DNA of 21,578 bases from JAWLAT01 sp041395325 (GTDB lineage Bacteria > Pseudomonadota > Gammaproteobacteria > Xanthomonadales > SZUA-5). The position numbers and the translations under genes were made by a program. This document shows positions 1-8,759 of this stretch, piece by piece (the first letter of the stretch is position 1; each line of letters starts with the position of its first letter). The DNA is taken from positions 1-21,578 of the forward strand of contig JAWLAT010000047.1 in NCBI GenBank assembly GCA_041395325.1, in the 5' to 3' direction. The notes beneath the pieces were generated by a model, which had not been told where the DNA came from, did no database searches, and saw only the letters and a list, made by a program, of their open reading frames with translations.

Positions 1-868
<868 letters not shown>

Positions 869-872
<4 letters not shown>

Positions 873-1078
873 GTACTTCGGGCTTGAAGGGAATCGCTTT
901 GCGCAAGATCGTGGGCAGCGAGATAGACGAAGACACCGTCGCCCTGCGCTACTGGCTCAGCCAATCGGCGGCCGACCGCTTGGCTGCGGTCGAGCAGATT
1001 CGTGATGAGTACCACCGCTGGAGCAGGACCCATGAGTCCGGACTTGAAAGAACTGCTCGCCTTGTTGCAGTCGAATGA
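869..1078 (+). CDS. Small protein (69 aa) paired with the downstream nucleotidyltransferase, antitoxin-like
   Basis: This small ORF begins with the GTG that overlaps the sufB stop (GTGA at 869-872) and ends inside the next gene. Its product is short and charged. A middle motif reads roughly aromatic-W-L-S-x-S-x-x-x-R-L-A-A-V-E-x-I-R-x-x-Y-H, and the end is rich in E-R-x-A-R-L-V. From memory, small proteins with this Y-W-(x)-S-x-(x)-x-x-R-L-x-x-x-E-x-x-R pattern are often encoded just upstream of DUF6036/AbiEii-like nucleotidyltransferases and behave like the non-enzymatic partner of a two-gene module. No signal peptide, membrane segment or DNA-binding motif is evident. The antitoxin role is inference from size and position. 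GTG 869 is chosen because the frame has no better start near the homologous region and the overlap matches the operon's pattern. Confidence 0.7.
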
Positions 1079-1547
1079 TGTGCGATTCCTGATTTCGGGT
1101 GGACACGCACTGGCGATCCACGGGCACCCTCGCTACACCAAGGATCTGGATGTCTGGGTTGCCAGCGACTCTGACAATCTTGGGCGCTTGCGAGCGTCGC
1201 TTCGGGCCTTCGGATTTGCCGAGTTCGCAGACGAGGCTCTGGATCTGGCTGAGGGACGCAAGATGCTCCAGCTGGGACGCGAGCCCAATCGTGTCGACCT
1301 GTTGAACTTTGCGTCAGGGCTGAAGTTCGATGAGGCCTGGCCGAATCGCGTCCAGGTCGAGTTTGAAGGCCTGACACTCAGCTTCCTTGGCCTGGAGGAC
1401 CTCAAGCGCAACAAGCGTGCCGCCGGTCGTCTCAGCGATCTGGCAGATCTCGAGAGACTCGGCGAAACCATTCAGCCAGAGGAGGCTTCGGCCGCAGTGT
1501 CCAAAGCGAGCCGTCGTCGACCAGACATCAAGAGTGACAAGGAATGA
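1032..1547 (+). CDS. Small nucleotidyltransferase (polymerase-beta fold, DUF6036/AbiEii-like), probable toxin-type partner
   Basis: The 171-residue protein has the hallmarks of a minimal polymerase-beta-fold nucleotidyltransferase. G23-G24 lie in an ISGGHAL segment, the metal-binding pair D38-x-D40 lies in KDLDVWV, and a third carboxylate D89 lies in RVDLLNF. The C-terminal NKRAAGR-x-x-DLADLE segment (about 127-141) is typical of this family. Enzymes of this kind transfer NMP from NTPs to protein or RNA; several are toxins (AbiEii, MenT), but the substrate here is unknown. ATG 1032 is preferred because the family alignment starts close to it; an in-frame ATG at 1002 would add ten low-complexity residues. 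It overlaps the small upstream gene by 47 nt in another frame, and its stop overlaps sufC's ATG (ATGA, 1544-1547). G+C is visibly lower than in sufC. It is unusual to find it inside a suf operon. Confidence 0.85.
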   Translation: MSPDLKELLALLQSNDVRFLISGGHALAIHGHPRYTKDLDVWVASDSDNLGRLRASLRAFGFAEFADEALDLAEGRKMLQLGREPNRVDLLNFASGLKFDEAWPNRVQVEFEGLTLSFLGLEDLKRNKRAAGRLSDLADLERLGETIQPEEASAAVSKASRRRPDIKSDKE

Positions 1548-2314
1548 CCATGCTGCAAATCGAGAATCTCCACGTCCGCGCGGGCGACAAGCTGGTGCTC
1601 AAGGGACTGGACCTGAGCGTTGATGCTGGCGAAGTGCACGCCATCATGGGGCCCAACGGCGCCGGCAAGAGCACGCTGGCGCACATCCTCGCCGGTCGCG
1701 AGGGCTATGAGGTGGTCGAGGGCAGCGTGCGCTATCAGGGCCAGGATCTGCTGGCGCTGGAGCCGGAAGAGCGCGCCGCGGCCGGCGTCTTCCTGGCCTT
1801 CCAGTATCCGGTCGAGCTGCCGGGCGTGAACAACACCTATTTCCTGCGCGCCGCCCTCAATGCCCAGCGCAAGGCGCGTGGCGAAGAAGAGATCAGCGCC
1901 CCGGCCTTCCTGCGCCTGGTGCGCGAGAAGCTGGGCGTGCTGCATCTGCCCGATGATCTCCTGCAGCGCGCCGTCAATGCCGGCTTTTCCGGCGGTGAGA
2001 AGAAGCGCAACGAAATCTTCCAGATGGCCGTGCTGGAGCCCCGGCTGGCGGTGCTCGACGAAACCGACTCGGGTCTGGACATCGATGCGCTGAAGACGGT
2101 GGCTGGCGGCGTCAATGCGCTGCGCACCTCAGAGCGGGCCTTCGTCGTCATCACCCACTACCAGCGCCTGCTCGACTACATCGTGCCCGACCGCGTCCAT
2201 GTGTTGGCCGACGGCCGCATCGTCGAGAGCGGCGACAAGCAGCTGGCACTGGAACTGGAAGCCCATGGTTATGGTTGGGTGGCCGACCGTCGCCCGGCGA
2301 GCGCGTCGGCATGA
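1544..2314 (+). CDS. sufC: SufC, Fe-S cluster assembly ATPase
   Basis: SufC is the ABC-type ATPase of the cytosolic SufBCD complex; ATP-driven dimerisation remodels SufB-SufD for cluster assembly. The 256-residue protein is close to the usual length of about 250. Walker A GPNGAGKST is at residues 36-44, the ABC signature is the SufC-type SGGEKKRNE at 149-157, Walker B LAVLDETDSGLD is at 168-179 and the H-loop histidine is H205. ATG 1544 overlaps the stop of the preceding nucleotidyltransferase gene (ATGA). An alternative ATG two codons later (1550) is equally plausible from the protein, but the 1544 start preserves the 4-nt overlap seen throughout the operon. The stop in turn overlaps the sufD start. 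The identification is secure. Confidence 0.97.
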   Translation: MTMLQIENLHVRAGDKLVLKGLDLSVDAGEVHAIMGPNGAGKSTLAHILAGREGYEVVEGSVRYQGQDLLALEPEERAAAGVFLAFQYPVELPGVNNTYFLRAALNAQRKARGEEEISAPAFLRLVREKLGVLHLPDDLLQRAVNAGFSGGEKKRNEIFQMAVLEPRLAVLDETDSGLDIDALKTVAGGVNALRTSERAFVVITHYQRLLDYIVPDRVHVLADGRIVESGDKQLALELEAHGYGWVADRRPASASA

Positions 2315-3453
2315 GCGAGAAACTGCGCCAGCAGCTGGCCGCCGGCCTGGCTGAACCGGCGTTGCAGGCGCTGAGTGATCTGCAGCTGCCACAGTCGCGC
2401 ACCGAAGCCTGGCGGTACTCGCCGCTGCGCGCGCTGGAACGGGCATTGGCGGGCTCGCCGTCCGTACTGCCGGCTGCTCCGGCAATCGAGCTGGGTGATG
2501 AACCGGGTTCCGCGGAATGGCCCGACTGGCGCGATCAGGCTGCGGAACTGACCCCGCCCGGGCCGGCCGACCAGGCCTTTCGCTGGCTGGCGGCCGCCAG
2601 TGGTGCCGCGGAGATTGTGCTGGCCGGCGAACACACACAGCCCCTGCGCATCGATGCGCTGGCCGGGCTGTCTGCGGCGACACCGCATCGACACCGCCGT
2701 GTCCGGGTCGAAGCGGGCGCCCAGCTGGTTGTCATCGAGCACTGGCGCGACTCGGGTTTGCCGCTGGCCAACCTGCTGACTGAGATCGAGATCGGCGCGG
2801 GCGCGCAGCTGACCTGGCTGCGGCTGGTGGAAGGCTCCACCGCCCTGCACAGCATCGCCCGCAGCGAGTTCCGGCTGGCCGAGCGTGCGCAGCTGCAGCA
2901 CTACACGCTGGAACTGGACGCGGCCTGGAGCCGCCACGATCTGCGCATCGAACTGGCGGGACGCGACAGCCGGGCCCGCAGCTTCGGGCTGTTGCCGGTG
3001 GCCGGCCGCCGCCATGCCGACACCCAGCTGGCCATCATCCACGCGGTTGGCCACACGCAGTCCGAATCGCGCTGGCGCGCCGTGGCCGCCGATCGCAGTC
3101 GGGCGGTCTTCAACGGTCGCATTCAGATCGATGCCGGCGCCGACGACAGCGATGCAGCCCTGCACATCGGCAGCCTGTTGTTGTCGAACCGGGCCGAGAT
3201 CGACGCCAAACCGGAACTGGAAATCTACGCCGATGCAGTCAAGGCCAGCCACGGCGCCGCCATCGGGCAGCTCGATCCGCAAGCGCTGTTTTATCTGCGC
3301 TCGCGCGGCTTGCCGCAGGCACAGGCCCGCCAGCTGTTGATGAATGCCTGGTGCCGGGAGGCGTTGGAGGGACTGCCGCCGGCGCTGCTGGAGGCCATCG
3401 AACCCCGACTGGCAGCGGCCCTGGCGCGCCTGGATGATGGGGACAAGGCATGA
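2311..3453 (+). CDS. sufD: SufD, Fe-S cluster assembly scaffold subunit
   Basis: SufD partners SufB in the SufBC2D scaffold and is linked to iron acquisition. The 380-residue product has a divergent N-terminal helical part (LQLPQSRTEAWRYSPLR near residues 24-40, typical of SufD) and a conserved C-terminal beta-helix. The family motif VKASHGA-x-x-GQLD contains the histidine equivalent to H360 of E. coli SufD, and is followed by LFYLRSRGL and ARQLLMNAW. The start at 2311 gives ATGA overlap with the sufC stop and begins MSEKLRQQL. A longer frame from 2275 exists but its extra twelve residues lie within sufC and look unrelated. The gene ends with ATGA overlapping sufS. The identification is secure. 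Confidence 0.95.
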   Translation: MSEKLRQQLAAGLAEPALQALSDLQLPQSRTEAWRYSPLRALERALAGSPSVLPAAPAIELGDEPGSAEWPDWRDQAAELTPPGPADQAFRWLAAASGAAEIVLAGEHTQPLRIDALAGLSAATPHRHRRVRVEAGAQLVVIEHWRDSGLPLANLLTEIEIGAGAQLTWLRLVEGSTALHSIARSEFRLAERAQLQHYTLELDAAWSRHDLRIELAGRDSRARSFGLLPVAGRRHADTQLAIIHAVGHTQSESRWRAVAADRSRAVFNGRIQIDAGADDSDAALHIGSLLLSNRAEIDAKPELEIYADAVKASHGAAIGQLDPQALFYLRSRGLPQAQARQLLMNAWCREALEGLPPALLEAIEPRLAAALARLDDGDKA

Positions 3454-4706
3454 GTGCGACCGCGATGCGCCCAACCACATCCCGTAGCCTGGACTCGACA
3501 CAGATCCGCGCCCAGTTTCCGATCCTGCAGCGGCAGATCAATGGCCACCCACTGACCTATCTGGACAGTGCCAACACGGCACAGAAACCGCAGGCGGTGA
3601 TTGATGCGCTGGTTCAGTTCTACACCCAGCACAACGCCAATGTCGCGCGCGCCGTGCATACGCTGGGCGAGGAAGCGACGGCCGCCTACGAGGCGGTACG
3701 CGGGCGGATCGCAGCGCTCCTGGGCCTGCCGGACACGACCGGCATCGTCTACACCCGCGGTACCACCGAGGCGATCAATCTGGTTGCCCACAGCTGGTTG
3801 CGGCCCCGACTGCAGCCTGGTGACGAGATCCTGGTCACCGCAATGGAACATCACGCCAACATCGTGCCCTGGCAGTTGCTGGCCGACAGCGTGGGCGCGC
3901 GCGTGGTGCCAGTGCCGGTGCAGGCCGACGGCACCCTCGATCTGGATGATTTTCGCCGCCTGATCAATGACCGCACCAAGCTGGTCGGCGTGGTCCATGT
4001 GTCCAATGTGCTGGGAACGATCAACCCGATCGCACAGATCGCCGAGCTGACGCGTGCCCGGGAGATTACCTTGCTGGTGGACGGCTCCCAGGCGGCACCG
4101 CACCTGGCCATCGACGTACCCGCGCTGGGCTGCGATTTCTATTGCTTCACCGGTCACAAGCTGTACGGCCCCACCGGCAGCGGCGCCCTGTGGGTGCGGC
4201 CGGAGCTGCTCGAGCAGATGCAGCCCTTCATGGGCGGCGGCGAGATGATTGCGCGGGTCAGCTTCGAGGGCACCACCTACGCCGAGCCACCGCATCGCTT
4301 CGAGGCCGGCACCCCCAACATCGCCGGCATCGTCGGTCTGGGCGTGGCCATCGATTGGGTGCTGGCCCTGGGTCTGGACCGGATGGCCGAACACGAGGCC
4401 ATGCTGGCCGAACGCCTGTCGGGTGCGCTGGGCCAGATCGAAGGCCTGCGCCTGCTGGGCGAGACGGCCGAACGCGCTCCGGTGTTTTCCTTCGTCGTCG
4501 AGGGTGCCCACGCCCACGATCTGGCCATGATCCTGGATCAGGACGGGATCGCCGTACGCTCAGGCCATCACTGCGCCCACCCGCTGCTGCAGCAACTGGG
4601 TGTCAGCGCCACGCTGCGGGCCAGTCTGGGCATCTACAACACGATCGAGGAGATCGACCACTTCGCGCAGTCGCTGGAACGCGCCCGGCGCATGCTGGTG
4701 GGGTGA
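3450..4706 (+). CDS. sufS: SufS, group II cysteine desulfurase
   Basis: SufS is a PLP-dependent cysteine desulfurase that takes sulfur from L-cysteine as a protein persulfide and feeds the SUF scaffold. The 418-residue protein carries the PLP lysine K237 in CFTGHKLYGPTG and the catalytic cysteine C375 in the group II motif RSGHHCAHP. The N-terminal YLDSANTAQKP and NANVARAVHTLGEEAT segments are also typical of the family. Its start overlaps the sufD stop (ATGA, 3450-3453). It is the last gene of the operon here. SufS normally needs SufE or SufU to relay sulfur, and no sufE, sufU or sufA lies downstream in this window, so the partner must be upstream or elsewhere. The identification is secure. 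Confidence 0.96.
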   Translation: MSATAMRPTTSRSLDSTQIRAQFPILQRQINGHPLTYLDSANTAQKPQAVIDALVQFYTQHNANVARAVHTLGEEATAAYEAVRGRIAALLGLPDTTGIVYTRGTTEAINLVAHSWLRPRLQPGDEILVTAMEHHANIVPWQLLADSVGARVVPVPVQADGTLDLDDFRRLINDRTKLVGVVHVSNVLGTINPIAQIAELTRAREITLLVDGSQAAPHLAIDVPALGCDFYCFTGHKLYGPTGSGALWVRPELLEQMQPFMGGGEMIARVSFEGTTYAEPPHRFEAGTPNIAGIVGLGVAIDWVLALGLDRMAEHEAMLAERLSGALGQIEGLRLLGETAERAPVFSFVVEGAHAHDLAMILDQDGIAVRSGHHCAHPLLQQLGVSATLRASLGIYNTIEEIDHFAQSLERARRMLVG

Positions 4707-4738
4707 GGCACCTGTCACCAATAGATCAGGAGCGTTTA

Positions 4739-4896
4739 AACACGAAGGACACAAAGGACACGAAGGAGAGCGATCGACAAAAGGATTGGGGGACCGACGG
4801 CTGGCGCCCGTCGCGTCTGAAAAGGGCCCCGACCTCCGTTTCTCGCCGACCACAACTGCTGAGCTTTTCCTTTGTGTCCTTCGTGTCCTTTGTGTT
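4739..4896. repeat. Intergenic inverted repeat made of GACACRAAG 9-bp units
   Basis: The left arm (4739-4767) and right arm (4868-4896) are 29-bp inverted copies differing at only three positions, all transitions. Each arm is itself a direct repeat of a 9-bp unit, GACAC(G/A)AAG. About 100 bp of non-repetitive spacer separates the arms. I recall motifs of the form 'cacgaaggacacgaagg' as dispersed intergenic repeats in several proteobacterial and other genomes; copy number here cannot be seen. Located between sufS and the class III alcohol dehydrogenase gene, it could form a long hairpin in RNA and end or stabilise the suf transcript. No transposase or target-site duplication was recognised. 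Confidence 0.85.
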
Positions 4897-4995
4897 GAAC
4901 GCTGTTGGCTCTGCCGCAGCAGTTCAACCCATCGACAGCGGCATCCACCCGATCGCGTATCCTTTCCGCTCGCAAATCATCCACGGAGAGGAATC

Positions 4996-6105
4996 ATGCA
5001 GACGCGTGCCGCGGTCGCCTACGAGGCTGGCAAACCCCTGGTCATCGAGACGGTCGAACTGGAAGGACCGCGGGCTGGTGAGGTCCTGGTCGAGCTGAAG
5101 GCCACCGGCCTGTGCCACACCGACGAATTCACCCGCTCGGGCGACGATCCGGAAGGCCTGTTCCCGGCGATCCTCGGCCATGAGGGTGCTGGGGTGGTCG
5201 TCGATGTCGGTCCTGGCGTCACCTCGGTGCGACCGGGTGATCACGTCATTCCGCTGTACACGCCCGAATGCCGTGAGTGCGAGTACTGCCTGAATCCGAA
5301 GACCAACCTCTGCCAGGCCATTCGCAGCACGCAGGGTCAGGGGCTGATGCCGGATGGCAGCTCCCGCTTCTCCATCGGCGGCAAGCCCATCCATCACTAC
5401 ATGGGCTGCTCGACCTTCTCCAATTTCACCGTACTGCCGGAAATCGCCGTCGCCAAGATCCGTCCCGATGCCCCCTTCGACAAGGTCTGCTACATCGGCT
5501 GCGGCGTCACCACCGGCATCGGTGCCGTGATCTACACGGCCAAGGTCGAGCCGGGTGCCAAGGTGGTGGTCTTTGGCCTCGGCGGCATCGGTCTGAACGT
5601 GATCCAGGGCGCGCGCCTGGCCGGCGCCGAGATGATCGTCGGCGTCGACCTCAACTCGGGCAAGCGTGAGATCGCCGAGCGCTTCGGCATGACGCATTTC
5701 GTCAATCCCTCCGAGGTGGACGGCGATCTGGTGGCCTATCTGGTCAACCTGACCAAGGGCGGTGCCGACTACAGCTTCGAGTGCATCGGCAACACCAAGG
5801 TGATGCGCCAGGCGCTGGAGTGCTGCCACAAGGGTTGGGGCACCAGCGTCATCATCGGCGTGGCCGGTGCCGGCCAGGAAATCAGCACCCGCCCCTTCCA
5901 GCTGGTGACCGGTCGCAACTGGCGCGGCAGCGCCTTCGGTGGTGCCCGCGGCCGCACCGACGTACCGCGGATCGTCGACTGGTACATGGACGGCCGCATC
6001 AACATCGACGACCTGATCACCCACACCCTGCCGCTGGAGCAGATCAACGACGGCTTCGAGCTGATGCACCGGGGCGAGTCGATCCGCGCGGTGGTCGTCT
6101 ACTGA
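4996..6105 (+). CDS. frmA: Class III alcohol dehydrogenase / S-(hydroxymethyl)glutathione dehydrogenase
   Basis: This cytosolic zinc enzyme oxidises S-hydroxymethylglutathione (formaldehyde plus glutathione) to S-formylglutathione with NAD+, and also reduces S-nitrosoglutathione. The 369-residue protein has the catalytic zinc ligands C40 (GLCHTDEF), H62 (GHEGAG) and C169 (GCGVTTG). The structural-zinc cysteines are C92, C95, C98 and C106, and the Rossmann motif GLGGIG is at 194-199. ATG 4996 is preceded by GGAGAG at 4985-4990; an open frame extends far upstream through the repeat but is not protein-like. The usual partners, S-formylglutathione hydrolase and the repressor FrmR, are not adjacent. 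The gene converges with nadE with only 9 nt between stop codons. adhC is an alternative symbol. The family assignment is secure. Confidence 0.95.
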   Translation: MQTRAAVAYEAGKPLVIETVELEGPRAGEVLVELKATGLCHTDEFTRSGDDPEGLFPAILGHEGAGVVVDVGPGVTSVRPGDHVIPLYTPECRECEYCLNPKTNLCQAIRSTQGQGLMPDGSSRFSIGGKPIHHYMGCSTFSNFTVLPEIAVAKIRPDAPFDKVCYIGCGVTTGIGAVIYTAKVEPGAKVVVFGLGGIGLNVIQGARLAGAEMIVGVDLNSGKREIAERFGMTHFVNPSEVDGDLVAYLVNLTKGGADYSFECIGNTKVMRQALECCHKGWGTSVIIGVAGAGQEISTRPFQLVTGRNWRGSAFGGARGRTDVPRIVDWYMDGRINIDDLITHTLPLEQINDGFELMHRGESIRAVVVY

Positions 6106-6114
6106 GCGCGAAGG

Positions 6115-7722
6115 TCAGCGGAAGCCGGAACTGATGGGGTAGCGCCGTTCCCGACCGAAGGCCCGACGGGAGACCTTCGGACCGGGCGGCGCCTGGCGGC
6201 GCTTGTATTCGTTCAGAAGCACTTGCCGCCCGACGCGTTGAACCATCGCCTCGGGATAGCCCTCTTCGATGATCGCCGCGCGGGAACGATCCAGCTCGAT
6301 GAAACGATAGAGAATCGCGTCGAGCTGCTCGTAGGGCGGCAAGGAATCCTGATCGACCTGATTGTCGCGCAGCTCGGCCGAAGGCGGCCGTTCGATGACC
6401 GCCTCGGGAATCGCCATGCCCTGCGTGTTGCGCCAGCGGGCGAGCGCAAAGACCTCGGTCTTGTAGACGTCCTTCAACGGTGCGAAGGCGCCGCACATGT
6501 CGCCGTAGAGCGTGGCATAGCCCATGGCCATCTCGCTCTTGTTGCCCGTCGACAGCAGCAGACTGCCGAACTTGTTCGACAGCGCCATCAGAATCACACC
6601 GCGGCAGCGTGACTGCAGGTTCTCTTCTGTGACATCGACCGGTCGGCCTTCGAAGGTCGGCGCCAAGGTATCGAGAAAGGCCTGAAAGGGTGCTTCGATC
6701 GGCAAGCTACGCCAGCGCACCCCAAGCAATTCGGCCTGACGCGCCGCCTCGAAGTTGCTCAGATCCGAGGTGTAGCGCGACGGCAGCAGGATGGCCTCGA
6801 CCTGCTCGGGCCCCAGCGCGTCGACGGCGATCGCCAGCGTCAGCGCCGAGTCGATGCCACCGGACAGACCCAGCAAGACCTTGGAAAAGCCGTTCTTGCG
6901 CACGTAGTCGGCGGTCGATCGCACCAGTGCGGCGTACAAGGTCGACCATTCCTCGGCTGGCGCCGGCACGTGCCACTGAACCGGCGCAAAGTGACGCCGG
7001 GTCGGGTCGTAGTCCAACGACAGCAGCTCCTCGGCGAAGGCCTGGGCAACGCCAGCGATCGAGCCATCGGCATTGACCGCCAGGGACTGGCCGTCGAACA
7101 CGATGTCGTCCTGCCCGCCCAGCAGATTGACATAGGCAATGGCCACGCCGTGCTCGCGCGCGCGCCGTTGCAACAACGCCTCGCGCTCGGCGCGCTTGCC
7201 GGCGTGATAGGGCGAGGCGTTGCACACCAGCAACAGCTCGGCACCGGCCGCCACCGTGCGCGCCGTGGGCGCATCGGCCCAGATGTCCTCGCAGATCATC
7301 AGCCCGACGCTGACCGCACCCCAGCGCACCAGACCAACCTCCTGGCCGCGGGCGAAATGACGCTTCTCGTCAAAGACGGCGTAGTTGGGCAGCGCCTGCT
7401 TCAGGTAGCGCAACTGCAGCTGACCGTCGCGCCACCAGCTGCAGGCGTTGTAGAGCTGCTCATCCTGTTGCCAGGGATGACCGACCAGCACATGCCCGGG
7501 CAGCGCGGCTGCCTCGATTGCGCTGACGCCCGCCTGGCAGCGGGCCAGGAAACCCGGCCGCAGCAGCAGGTCATCGGGCGGATAGCCAGCGATCGCGAGT
7601 TCGGGAAAGAGCAGCAGGTCGTCGCCTGACTGCCCCGATCGCTGGCAAGCCGAGCGCACGCGCTCGACATTGCCATCCACATCACCGACGACGAAGTCCA
7701 GCTGCGCCAGTGTCAGTTTCAT
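6115..7722 (-). CDS. nadE: Glutamine-dependent NAD+ synthetase
   Basis: NadE catalyses the last step of NAD+ biosynthesis, ATP-dependent amidation of deamido-NAD+. This 535-residue form uses glutamine. The N-terminal nitrilase-type glutaminase domain has the triad E41 (FPELAI), K108 (YLKQALPNY) and C144 (LMICEDIW). The C-terminal synthetase domain has the ATP-pyrophosphatase P-loop SGGIDS at 287-292, then LLSTGNKSE and YGDMCGAFAPLKDVYKT. ATG at 7720-7722 gives the normal MKLTLAQLDF beginning. It lies 82 nt downstream of sucD on the same strand with no convincing terminator between, so read-through from sucCD is possible. Its 3' end faces frmA. The identification is secure. Confidence 0.96.
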   Translation of the reverse strand: MKLTLAQLDFVVGDVDGNVERVRSACQRSGQSGDDLLLFPELAIAGYPPDDLLLRPGFLARCQAGVSAIEAAALPGHVLVGHPWQQDEQLYNACSWWRDGQLQLRYLKQALPNYAVFDEKRHFARGQEVGLVRWGAVSVGLMICEDIWADAPTARTVAAGAELLLVCNASPYHAGKRAEREALLQRRAREHGVAIAYVNLLGGQDDIVFDGQSLAVNADGSIAGVAQAFAEELLSLDYDPTRRHFAPVQWHVPAPAEEWSTLYAALVRSTADYVRKNGFSKVLLGLSGGIDSALTLAIAVDALGPEQVEAILLPSRYTSDLSNFEAARQAELLGVRWRSLPIEAPFQAFLDTLAPTFEGRPVDVTEENLQSRCRGVILMALSNKFGSLLLSTGNKSEMAMGYATLYGDMCGAFAPLKDVYKTEVFALARWRNTQGMAIPEAVIERPPSAELRDNQVDQDSLPPYEQLDAILYRFIELDRSRAAIIEEGYPEAMVQRVGRQVLLNEYKRRQAPPGPKVSRRAFGRERRYPISSGFR

Positions 7723-7804
7723 CGTCCCGCCCCTGCTCCGCTTGTCGGCGGCCTAGCCAAGCCCGCACCTGCTGCCATTTTGCTTCGAACTGGCGGGAAC
7801 GACC

Positions 7805-8716
7805 TTACTTCTTCTTGGCAGGCTTCTTCGCGGGCTTGCCCTTGCCGGACATCTGCTCGGCGATGGCCGCGCCCAGGTCGGCCGGCGAACGCACCGTGCT
7901 GACTCCAGCCTTCTCCAGCGCTTCAAACTTGGCGGCTGCCGTACCCTTGCCGCCAGCCACGATGGCACCGGCATGGCCCATGCGCTTGCCCGGCGGCGCG
8001 GTCACACCGGCGATGTAGGCCACCACCGGCTTGGTCACGAATTCGCTGATGAACTCGGCCGCTTCTTCCTCGGCGGTACCGCCGATCTCGCCGACCATGA
8101 TGATGCCTTCGGTGGCCGGATCGTCCTGGAACAGCTGCAGGCAATCGACGAAGTTCAGCCCGTTGATGGGGTCACCGCCGATACCGATGCAGGTGCTCTG
8201 GCCGAGACCCGCATGGGTGGTCTGGTAGACCGCTTCATAGGTCAGCGTACCCGAGCGCGAGACGATGCCAATCTTGCCGGGCTGGTGGATGAAGCCGGGC
8301 ATGATGCCGATCTTGCACTCGCCCGGCGTGATGATACCTGGGCAATTGGGGCCAATCAGATAGGTATCCGGGTAGCGCTTGAGCACGTTCTTCACGCGCA
8401 GCATGTCCAGCACCGGGATGCCTTCGGTGATGGCCACGATGACGCGGATGCCGGCATCGGCGGCTTCCAGAATCGCATCGGCGGCAAATGCCGGCGGCAC
8501 GAAGATCATCGTCGCATCGGCGCCGGTCTCGTCAACCGCGTCCTGCACGGTGTCGAACACCGGCAGACCGATGTGATCGCGACCGCCCTTGCCGGGCGTG
8601 ACGCCACCGACCAGCTTGGTGCCGTACTCGAGCGCCTGCTCGGCGTGAAAGGTACCCTGAGCTCCCGTGAAGCCCTGGCAGATGACGCGGGTCTTCTTGT
8701 CGACCAAAACAGCCAT
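7805..8716 (-). CDS. sucD: Succinyl-CoA synthetase alpha subunit
   Basis: The alpha subunit of the TCA-cycle ligase binds CoA and carries the phosphohistidine intermediate while succinyl-CoA is converted to succinate with NTP formation. The 303-residue protein has the CoA-binding Rossmann region near the N-terminus (CQGFTGAQGTFH), GPNCPGIITP at about 122-131, and the phosphorylated histidine H248 in MGHAGAI. ATG at 8714-8716 is supported by an AAGGA ribosome-binding site (complement of 8724-8728) and gives the family's normal beginning; a longer frame upstream overlaps sucC and is rejected. The last dozen residues form a lysine-, proline- and alanine-rich tail (GKGKPAKKPAKKK) beyond the usual end of the family. 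It follows sucC after 43 nt, clearly as one operon. Confidence 0.97.
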   Translation of the reverse strand: MAVLVDKKTRVICQGFTGAQGTFHAEQALEYGTKLVGGVTPGKGGRDHIGLPVFDTVQDAVDETGADATMIFVPPAFAADAILEAADAGIRVIVAITEGIPVLDMLRVKNVLKRYPDTYLIGPNCPGIITPGECKIGIMPGFIHQPGKIGIVSRSGTLTYEAVYQTTHAGLGQSTCIGIGGDPINGLNFVDCLQLFQDDPATEGIIMVGEIGGTAEEEAAEFISEFVTKPVVAYIAGVTAPPGKRMGHAGAIVAGGKGTAAAKFEALEKAGVSTVRSPADLGAAIAEQMSGKGKPAKKPAKKK

Positions 8717-8759
8717 GGATCCGTCCTTAATAAGATGAGTCGATTCGTGCCCGCGCGCC

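Noticed and set aside
2269..4517. Long minus-strand frames opposite sufD and sufS (about 410 codons each)
   Set aside because: They mirror codon-position G+C bias of the real genes, and the translated sequences have no family motifs.
4702..4719. GGTGA/TCACC inverted repeat after sufS as an intrinsic terminator
   Set aside because: The stem is only 5 bp and no T-tract follows.
4739..4896. CRISPR array or insertion sequence as explanation of the 9-bp repeats
   Set aside because: Units are only 9 bp with no spacers, arms are inverted, and there is no transposase gene or clear target duplication.
4600..4995. Upstream extension of the frmA reading frame through the intergenic repeat
   Set aside because: It starts inside sufS and runs through the repeat; the family-like sequence and ribosome-binding site point to ATG 4996.
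7723..7804. Terminator between sucD and nadE
   Set aside because: A CCCGC/GCGGG pairing exists but is widely separated and lacks a T-tract, so I do not call it.
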